Assembly: GCA_034231615.1 (NCBI GenBank)
Contig: CM067299.1
Coordinates: forward strand, 15,599,834-15,663,833
Direction of reading: 5' to 3'
Source: Meghimatium bilineatum
Lineage: Eukaryota; Mollusca; Gastropoda; Stylommatophora; Philomycidae
Length of the DNA stretch: 64,000 bases
Positions within the stretch are counted from its first letter, which is position 1; each line of letters begins with the position of its first letter. The notes under the pieces are model-generated. The model made no database searches and was not told the origin of the DNA. It saw only the letters and a program-made list of their open reading frames with translations. This document shows, piece after piece, positions 56,836 to 64,000 of the stretch. Position numbers and translations under genes: made by a program.

Positions 56836-57480
56836 AGTGTGTGCTGTGTATGTATTATTGTGTTTGTTTATTGTAGGCGGTTACTTGATCTATTGCCCCT
56901 GTTCTATCTGAAAAAATGGTATACATGGTGTTTCAGTCTATCAAATCTTTCTTGCATGTACAGTTTATATATCGTCTTAGTTTTGTGTTGTTTTTTTTTT
57001 ACAGTTGTTTGCTCAAATTTGCGTTTTATGGTTTAGATGTTGATATCTTAGTCTTGTAGTAGTTGTTTCAGTCTATCATTTCGTATTTTATCTCCTGCAA
57101 TAACTGTTTCTATTTTCACAAACTTATGTCTATGATGTACAAAGCGCTCCAATATATTGTCTGGCTATTAAATATGTAGTATAGATATGGTTCTAGTCCA
57201 TTGTCGTTCAAATATGTGTCATAGTCGGTGTCCCATTCTATTAGCCAAGGAAAATTTGTCTCTATTTTATTTTTTTTATAGTATATTATTATATATTGTG
57301 CACTATTTTTAATGCACCTTTTTGATCCGGCATACCACCTTTATGTGCATTAAGTCATAATATATCGTCATATCCTTGACTGTTTCATGGAATGCATATA
57401 TAAGCAAAGTTTTTTCTTCTTTATTTTTTTCGTATTATCACGCGTTTTCTTTTTATTTATGTATATATCTATATGTTAAT

Positions 57481-57510
57481 TCTGACGAAGATCTTATATT
57501 GAAACGTCAA
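57481..57510 (+). ncRNA. Hammerhead-ribozyme-like core
   Basis: CTGACGA, AGATCTTATATT, GAAACGTC: both boxes exact, helix II weaker than at 55182. Confidence 0.4.
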
Positions 57511-57564
57511 ACTTTTTTGCCCTTTAACTTTCTATTATTATTATTAATAATATTATGTTTTCGT

Positions 57565-58965
57565 TAGTAGTGCTATGTTTCTGTAACATATACTTAATTA
57601 TTTGTAATATTCGGTTTCAATACACTTTGCCCACTATGGATCTCATAAGCATTGTCTCAGAGAAATAGGATCAATTTTTATATGTTGGCAACTGTATCGG
57701 AAGGAACTCAATGATAACTACGTAAAAAAATAAATATATTCTAAGAACCACTAAAACGCATCAGCATCATTTTACATGAGCCACTTAGTTAGTTTTTTTC
57801 TTTTCGTGCCGCAAGCGACACATAGGGCAGAGGTTTTTGTTCTCCATATGGTGCGGTCCGCTGCACGCAGCTTTAGTTCCTGGATGGTCTTACAGCCTAC
57901 TAATTCCCCTTCTTTAAGAATGGTGTTTTTAAGGGTTGTTTTTGGTCTTCCTCTTTTTCTTTTACCCTCAGATGACCACATAAGGGCTTGTTGGTTTATT
58001 CTGTTTACATCTAGTCGTAAAACGTGACCAAGGTATTTCCATCTTCGTTTTCTTATGATGTTTGAAACATACTCTTGGTGTGTTTTGTCTCTTAAATCAC
58101 GATTTGTGACGAAGTCGCTCCATTTTATGTTCAGTTTGCGAAGACATTTCATCCGAAAATATTAAAACGATCCTCCACATGAACCACTGCACGTGTTGAA
58201 ATAAAATGCACGGAAGTTATTTCTTTTTAACATTTATGAACGATTTATTGTATCAAAAAGGCAGTAATTTAACAAAAAATATTTTGGTCGGCGAATATTT
58301 TGTTGGTTATGTGGCGTCTAGTTTCTGCAAGCAAGAAGAATGAAGTGTCCATTGTTTGCGATAATAAGCCCCGTGTATATGAGCTTCTGTTGGAGTTGCT
58401 GTTTGAAAATGCATCACGATATTGAACTAGTGTTGTTATACCATGTTGACCAGGACTAGCACGGTCATTGGTGATACTTGTTGCCAGGAATCATTGATGC
58501 AGCCTTACTTCAGTGGACTGGTCACAATTGAAATGTCCGAAAATGTATGTGTATGTTCGTCATTCAATTGACTATTCTACCAGTAAATTGCCGTCGCTCT
58601 CGTAACGTCACGTGAGGCGTAGGAAGTAAAATCAGTATGGACCTTCTTTCAATAAAAACCAGATGTTTATTATTCGCCTAAACTTTATTAATTCGTGTGT
58701 TATATTTTAACATGTTTTGACTTTTATTACAGTCATAATATGTTTATTTGCTGTTTTGCAAATAATGTACGAAAAATGCGAAAGAATCATCAGATCTACA
58801 AACCAATGGGACTGCACGAACTTCATTACTTGCACGAGTTCTAGGTTGAAGAATAGCTCACGTACATAAACATTTTAAGTATGAAAACAAATCACGTTTT
58901 CGATGCGTTTTTAATGGTTGCTAGTATAATTGTGGTCTACCTTTTCTGAATATTTTTCGCACAAA
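57565..58965 (+). repeat. Left arm of a large inverted repeat
   Basis: From TTTCTGTAACATATACTT through ATATTCGGTTTCAATACACT, CCACTGCACGTGTTGAAA, TTTGCGATAATAAGCCCCGT, GACTGGTCACAATT, TTATTCGCCTAAACTTTATT and GATGCGTTTTTAATGGTTGC, each found in the same order on the other strand between 63265 and 60890. Interrupted by a LINE (57780-58176). Estimated identity by eye 75-85%. Confidence 0.85.
57780..58176 (-). mobile_element. LINE 3' end (CxxCGTK family) inserted in the left arm
   Basis: Minus strand: MKCLRKLNIKWSDFVTNRDL, RDKTHQEYVSNIIRKRRWKY, LGHVLRLDVNRINQQALMWS, SEGKRKRGRPKTTLKNTILK, RAADRTIWRTKTSALCVACG. One unbroken frame of about 126 codons. ACATGA on both sides (57774-57779, 58177-58182), and the right arm lacks it, so it is a younger 5'-truncated insertion. 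Confidence 0.85.
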
Positions 58966-59221
58966 AGAAAATATTTACAATGTTTATTTGAGGTATTCTC
59001 TGTATAAAATGTTAACTTTTAATGTAAGCGTGTGCTGTTTTTGTTTTTGCCAATCGATCGACAATTTTATTACAGGTCTAGCTATGATCTATTAGTGCAA
59101 ATACAATTATTAAGTCCGTGTTGCTTCATGATTCGAAACAAGACATATATCCCAGAAGACCACATAAAAACTGTATGTAGTTATCAAGAGATGTTTTTCA
59201 CTTCTTATTAGACAGCCAGAG

Positions 59222-59460
59222 TTGATATTAATAATGGGTTGTGGAAGACAACAGACTGATGAAATGTGGATGTATAGAAAAAAATACAGATGGATACGAT
59301 ACACCCTAAGAAAGAAGATCGACAACATAACCAAACAGAATCTGACTGCAGCCCACAAGGAAAGAAGAGAATTGCAAAACCTAAGAACCTCCTGGACAAG
59401 AAAGGTGGTGGAAGAATCCATATCAAGTTAAACCTCGTGGACAAAGATGAATAAAAGAAC
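59222..59460 (+). mobile_element. LINE C-terminal fragment in the loop of the inverted repeat
   Basis: YRKKYRWIRYTLRKKIDNIT, KQNLTAAHKERRELQNLRTS, WTRKVVEESISS, in the positions of 'WRWIGHTLRKxxxNITxxAL ... RRGRPxxTWRRxVEEE'. Confidence 0.6.
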
Positions 59461-59495
59461 GCATCATATATAACTTTGAAGAACAACAATTGGAG

Positions 59496-60290
59496 TCATA
59501 TGTTCTACCTCATGTTCTACCTCATGTTCTACCTCATGTTCTACCTCATGTTCTACCTCATGTTCTACCTCATGTTCTACCTCATGTTCTACCACATGTT
59601 CTACCTCATGTTCTACCTCATGTTCTACCTCATGTTCTACCTCATGTTCTACCTCATGTTCTACCTCATGTTCTACCACATGTTCTACCTCATGTTCTAC
59701 CTCATGTTCTACCTCATGTTCTACCTCATGTTCTACCTCATGTTCTACCTCATGTTCTACCTCATGTTCTACCTCATGTTCTACCTCATGTTCTATCTCA
59801 TGTTCTACCTCATGTTCTACCTCATGTTCTACCTCATGTTCTACCACATGTTCTACCTCATGTTCTACCACATGTTCTACCTCATGTTCTACCTCATGTT
59901 CTACCTCATGTTCTACCTCATGTTCTACCTCATGTTCTACCTCATGTTCTACCTCATGTTCTACCACATGTTCTACCTCATGTTCTACCTCATGTTCTAC
60001 CTCATGTTCTACCTCATGTTCTACCTCATGTTCTACCTCATGTTCTACCTCATGTTCTACCACATGTTCTACCTCATGTTCTACCTCATGTTCTACCTCA
60101 TGTTCTACCTCATGTTCTACCACATGTTCTACCTCATGATCTACCTCATTTTCTACCTCATGTTCTACCACATGTTCTACCTCATGTTCTACCTCATGTT
60201 CTACCTCATGTTCTACCTCATGTTCTACCTCATGTTCTACCACATGTTCTACCACATGTTCTACCTCATGTTCTACCTCATGTTCTACAA
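59496..60290. repeat. 12-bp array (TTCTACCTCATG), about 66 copies
   Basis: Highly regular; the only common variant is CACATG for CTCATG, at irregular intervals. All three + frames and one - frame lack stops, giving spurious frames of FYLM, VLPH and VEHE repeats. It lies in the loop between the inverted arms. Confidence 0.95.
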
Positions 60291-60794
60291 GAAATTGAAA
60301 GGAAATAGACGATGATAATAGAGTGCTTTAAATTATAAACTTAAAAGTACAATATAAATTAAAATAACCATGACTTTGACTTGTAACCAACATGTCAAAA
60401 CGAATCTTAACAATGTCAAGAACTCGGTACGTCCCATCTCGGTACGGACGAACACCATGAAGTTCTGATGACAGTTTAAAGAAGGCAGTCCCAATATTTA
60501 CATTCAATAAAGTGGGGCAGCATTTTTTTATAATTTTTTTTTGGTCAGTGAAGGGGTAAAAACTATAGAAATTCCCCACAGAATGACGATCCAGTATAGT
60601 GATGCATATTTGTCAATCCAGAAGTTGTATGAGTTGAGTTGGATGTGCGTTCAAAACGGCGTGAGTTCTGTGATAGAATGTTCAGAACCGTGACAGACAC
60701 ACAGAGTAGTGACTCCCATAATCGATTCCAGCATTCGAACTTCTCTCACAAGAAAGCCTTCGAATGATTATGACGTTACCATATATCTAAATAT

Positions 60795-60880
60795 CATTCA
60801 AGGTTCAGCATACAATACCTTATATTATTCAAGGTTCAGCATACAATACCTTATATCATTCAAGGTTTAGCATACAATAA
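60795..60880. repeat. 31-bp repeat, 3 copies
   Basis: Unit ATTCAAGGTTCAGCATACAA plus TACCTTATATC. Confidence 0.85.
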
Positions 60881-61249
60881 CACAACCCGTCTGTAAAATG
60901 ATTGCCAATTCAGCTTTTTGTTGAAAAATATTATGAAAAGGTAGGAACAACTAGACAAGCAACCATTAAAGACGCATCGGAAATGTAATTTGTATTCATG
61001 CTTAAAATATTTATGTAAGTTAGCGATTCTTCAACCCAGAACTCATGCAAGTGATGAAATTCGAGCAGTCCCATTGTTGTGTTGATGTAATGCTTCTTTA
61101 GCATTTTTCGTACTGCAAAACAGCAAATAAATAAATTCTGACTCTAGTAAAAGACAAAACATGTTAAACATTGGCACACGAATTAATAAAACTTAGGCGA
61201 ATAATGACACATACTGATATTAAATCATTTAAATGTAAAATAATTATGT

Positions 61250-62638
61250 TTACATTAGAATAAGTAATATTAAGTTCCATAAGTTTAAGATGAAACATCA
61301 TAAGCACATAATGCTAATGTAGTAATTTTAATTTTTAGTTTTCAGTTTTTAGTTTTCACATTGTTTTCAGTTAGCAATTTGGCAGCACAGTTACAACTCA
61401 CAACAATAGTACATTGAACAGATTGAATTTATTGAAATGCATTCATTCAGTACTTTCACTATTTTAGTCAGTCAGTCTTCATTATCGCTGTGAAGTTGTG
61501 TGGTACAAGGCTACTACGGTGGTTAGTGATAATGTCTTCTGCAGTACTGAACAGCCTTTCCGACGGCACACTTGTAGGTAGTGGTGCAAGAAATGCCTGC
61601 GCCAGTCTAGCCATACTTGGAAATCTTTGCTTATTGGCATGCCACCATGAAACTGGATCTGACTGTCGAGTGTGAAGTGGCTCTGACAGGTACTGTGTGA
61701 CCTCAGTGTTAATGTTGTTGCCTTGTGCACTTGCAGAACTATATGTGGTGGGATTTTCCTCGACATTTGTATCAAAACAGCTCCATAGGCTGGACTCGTA
61801 CTGGGTGGCAGTGCTCACAGAAGTCATCACACTAGTACTACTACTAGTAGCTGATAGATCCTGTGTTTGCTGAATGAGTAATGGAGTTAGCTGCTAACAT
61901 CAGATGGGCTCGTGCATCACTTCTGCCACAGCTTGAATCGAGGATCCAGTAGTCTGGCACAGGTGTAAATACTGTTAGATTCAATGTCCGCAAATCTGCT
62001 GCTAACAGCTTCAAACAGGGTTGCTTTCATAGTTTTTATCCCGGAATCACTACCTACTTTCTGGAGGAAAGCCATTAGTGTTTTCACTAATGGGATCACA
62101 ACTGATATTGATGCCTGAGCTGCACTTATTTCACGTGTGTGTTCTTCAAATGGTGCCAAAGTAGCTACCACATTCTCCGAGACTGCCCACTGCTGTGCCG
62201 TTAGCCCAGTTACCGAATCAATTTCAACACAGTACAGACATTGATGATGTTGAGAAGTCTTTTCGGCGATCTGATCGTCCACGCGAAAACTGTTTGACAG
62301 AAAACGTACATATTACCTTCGCTGAATCATCGTATTTAACCTTGAAGTAATCCCAAACGGCGCTGTATGACTTAGATTTTGATGCCATTTTAGAAGACCA
62401 AATAAATTTACGAATTTTACGTTTTTTTCTTAAAATGCTTATTTACATCAACGAGAAATAGTAAATTGGAAGTGCTACTGTGCTTGACCTCATGAAACAT
62501 GTACAGAAAATTCACCTGATTAGGCAACACAAATCCGGCCTAAATCCGGCAAACTTGGACCGGAGCCGGAGCCGGATTTGTAAAAATGGCCGGATTCCGG
62601 ATTTACCAGAGCTGGAGCCGAAATCCGGTACACCCCTA
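61250..62638 (-). mobile_element. hAT transposon with decayed ZBED-type transposase, 3' end missing
   Basis: Minus strand 5' end TAGGGGTGTACCGGATTTCG at 62638. The ORF starts at about 62391 with SYSAVWDYFKVKYDDSAKV, a BED finger start, cut short. Then LTAQQWAVSENVVATLAPFE, ASISVVIPLVKTLMAFLQ, YTCARLLDPRFKLWQ (RNase H-like core), a gap, and the dimerisation region: PVSWWHANKQRFPSMARLAQ, AFLAPLPTSVPSERLFSTAE, DIITNHRSSLVPHNFTAI. At least one stop separates the two segments, and BED-to-core sequence is deleted. No matching 3' terminus or second GTCACAAT copy is found, so a deletion took the end and neighbouring arm sequence. Confidence 0.85.
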
Positions 62639-62683
62639 ATTGTGACCAATCCAATGTAGTAAGGCAGCACATACCATTCCTGG

Positions 62684-62869
62684 CTACAGGTACCACCGAT
62701 GACCGTACCAGACCTGTTCATCCCTGTGTAACAACACTAGCTCAAGATCGTCATGTTGTACTGATACATCTGAGCAACCATTTCCAAATAGCAAATCAGA
62801 CATCAGCCCATACACGGGGCGTATTATCGCAAACACTTGCGAAAGAGACTTCATTTCCTGTGCTTGCAA
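62684..62869 (-). other. Coding-like patch within the right arm, unknown family
   Basis: Open on the minus strand: MKSLSQVFAIIRPVYGLMSD, LLFGNGCSDVSVQHDDLELV, LLHRDEQVWYGHRWYL. The left arm (58350-58490) keeps FAII-PVY, ELVLLY and GHW-YL but with stops. Product unrecognised. Confidence 0.4.
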
Positions 62870-63274
62870 AAAGGAGGCCTACATTAGTCATAACCTTCCT
62901 TACTAGACGCCATATAACCAACAAAATATTCACCGACCACGATTTTATTTGTTAAAATACCCCTATTATATTCAGTAAACGGTTCATAAATGTCAAAAAT
63001 AAATAACTTCCGTGCATTTTTTTCAACACGTGCAGTGGTTCATGTAAAATGATGCTGATGTATTTTAGTGGTTCTTAATATATATTTATTTGTTGACCAA
63101 GTCGTCATTGAGTTCGGTGCATGTTCTTCAGATACAGTTATCAACATAAAAAACTGAGCCTATTTCTTTGAGACAATTCTTATGAGATCCACAGTGGGCG
63201 AAGTGTATTGAAACCGAATATTGCAAATAAGTAACTATGTGTTACAGAAATATAACACTACTTACACTACTTAG

Positions 63275-63610
63275 TTCCATTCGTGCCGCAGACGGCATAT
63301 AGGGCAGAGGTTTTGATTCTCAGTGTGTTGTGGTCCGCTGCCTGCAGTTTTAGTTCTTGTATGGTTTTGCTTCCTATTATTACCCCATCTTTATGTATGG
63401 TGTTTTTTAGGGTTGCTTTAGGAATTCCTCGTTTTCTTGTACCTTCAGGTACATAAGGGCTTGTTGGTTTATTTTGTTTTCATCTAGTCTTAAAACGTGA
63501 CCCAGTTATGTTCATCTGCGTTTTCTTATAAGGTTTGAAACATACTCTTGGTGTGTTTTGTTTCTTAAATCACTACTTGTTACGAAATCAATCCTAATAA
63601 TACTACTAAT
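63275..63610 (-). mobile_element. LINE 3' end (CxxCGTK family) just outside the right arm
   Basis: Minus strand DNA closely parallels 57780-58140: CAAGAGTATGTTTCAAACCT, CAACAAGCCCTTATGTACCT, CTCTGCCCTATATGCCGTCT and GCGGCACGAA. More broken than that copy. Confidence 0.7.
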
Positions 63611-63663
63611 ATACCAGAAAAGTTAATATACATAAAATAAATATATTATAGGGGGTGAAACAG

Positions 63664-63693
63664 TTTGACGTCTCGATCTAAGATCTTCATCAG
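63664..63693 (-). ncRNA. Hammerhead-ribozyme-like core (degraded)
   Basis: CTGATGA, A-GATC-TTA-GATC, GAGACGTC: same as 55182 but GAAAC has become GAGAC, which should abolish catalysis. Confidence 0.4.
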
Positions 63694-63727
63694 AAGTAAC
63701 ATATATTTGATTCAATTGCCAGGTCCG

Positions 63728-64000
63728 ATGAAGAGAAATATAAATAACCAAATGGTCAGAGGGTGTCCGACAAAGTGGATGGTGCCGCAGTAACCTAATG
63801 AACAAATAGTAACGCAAAATGAGGTAAACAGGTTACTAAAACACTTACCTAGCCTATTAATAAAAATATATTTTTAAAAAACATACAATAAAACTAAACA
63901 GGACAATTCTCAACGTATCGGCTCAAATTGAACCTTTTTCAAGAGACAAACAACAGAAAACGACAAAATAAAACACAAAATAGATGTCTATATTTCATCA
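63728..64000. repeat. Dispersed repeat P2, runs off the right edge
   Basis: ATATAAATAACCAAATGGTC, AGAGGGTGTCCGACAAAGTG, AACATACAATAAAACTAAAC, CTCAACGTATCGGCTCAAAT, ACCTTTTTCAAGAGACAAAC, collinear with 46465-46735. Confidence 0.75.

Larger units (their letters stand above)
55500..57250 (-). mobile_element. LINE reverse transcriptase region, interrupted by a hAT-like MITE
   Basis: Minus strand: KQMKRWKKELEELSNKRKQH (pre-RT 'RWKEHFEELLN'), RIIQNKLKDVINKQQTEEQA, RFQQNKSCTDQITTLRMIEE (RT motif 2), a palm-region remnant, and DWIIKSTIADNR followed by YVDFADKPAF in the 'FADDxAL' position (second Asp lost). Reading continues upstream of the MITE at 56526-56659 through LWDNIN. Beyond about 56900 similarity fades. 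Many stops and frame changes. Confidence 0.7.
60890..63265 (-). repeat. Right arm of the large inverted repeat
   Basis: Reverse complement of the left arm, interrupted by the hAT transposon at about 61250-62638. It lacks the LINE of the left arm and about 100 bp next to the hAT. Confidence 0.85.

Noticed and set aside
59464-60315. Open frames of 260-280 codons on both strands
   Set aside because: They are translations of a 12-bp tandem repeat with no stop in several frames; no flanking gene signals.

Overview
This is an AT-rich, intron-bearing animal nuclear sequence with almost no unique coding DNA. The one securely recognised gene is the 3' part of NDUFA13 (GRIM-19, a complex I accessory subunit) on the + strand: three exons at 1712-1790, 6532-6603 and 8414-8612, with the N-terminal exon(s) left of the window. 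The repeat types (several non-LTR families of the kinds common in molluscs and other invertebrates, a Penelope-like element, piggyBac-, hAT-, mariner- and pogo-like DNA elements, tRNA-derived SINEs, long minisatellites) fit an invertebrate, perhaps a mollusc. I cannot fix the phylum from this sequence alone.

Layout. 0-9 kb: a LINE endonuclease fragment, then NDUFA13, whose introns hold minisatellites, SINE copies, a piggyBac-like element inserted into a LINE, and a small TIR element inserted in a TA array. 9-26 kb: piggyBac-like MITE, LINE 3' ends of several families, a 16.5-17.0 kb inverted repeat with hammerhead-like motifs at its inner ends, a mariner transposase remnant, MITEs and minisatellites. 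26-39 kb: a tRNA-derived SINE, a 22-bp array, RNase H and RT fragments of I-like LINEs, a degenerate 1.1-kb array, and a LINE whose last codons have expanded into a 21-bp minisatellite. 39-41 kb: a candidate second host gene (3' end), two phase-compatible exons ending in a CxxC...CxxC motif. 41-54 kb: minisatellites of 32, 57 and 63 bp, an I-like LINE RNase H, a Penelope-like fragment, a promoter-like stretch with a short ORF, and MITEs. 54-64 kb: a LINE RT region carrying a hAT MITE, then a roughly 5.7-kb inverted repeat (arms about 57.57-58.97 and 60.89-63.27 kb) whose loop holds an 800-bp array of a 12-mer, with a LINE inserted in the left arm and a decayed hAT transposon in the right.

The 'genes' here mostly do not work together: they are layers of transposon insertion and tandem-repeat growth around NDUFA13 and one or two uncertain host exons. 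The signals most worth pursuing are (i) hammerhead-ribozyme-like cores in many dispersed copies, (ii) the large inverted repeat with conserved coding-like patches in both arms, and (iii) the 40.1-40.5 kb candidate gene. The long open frames over 36.6-37.4, 44.9-45.7, 51.9-52.3 and 59.5-60.3 kb come from tandem repeats whose unit is a multiple of three, not from genes.
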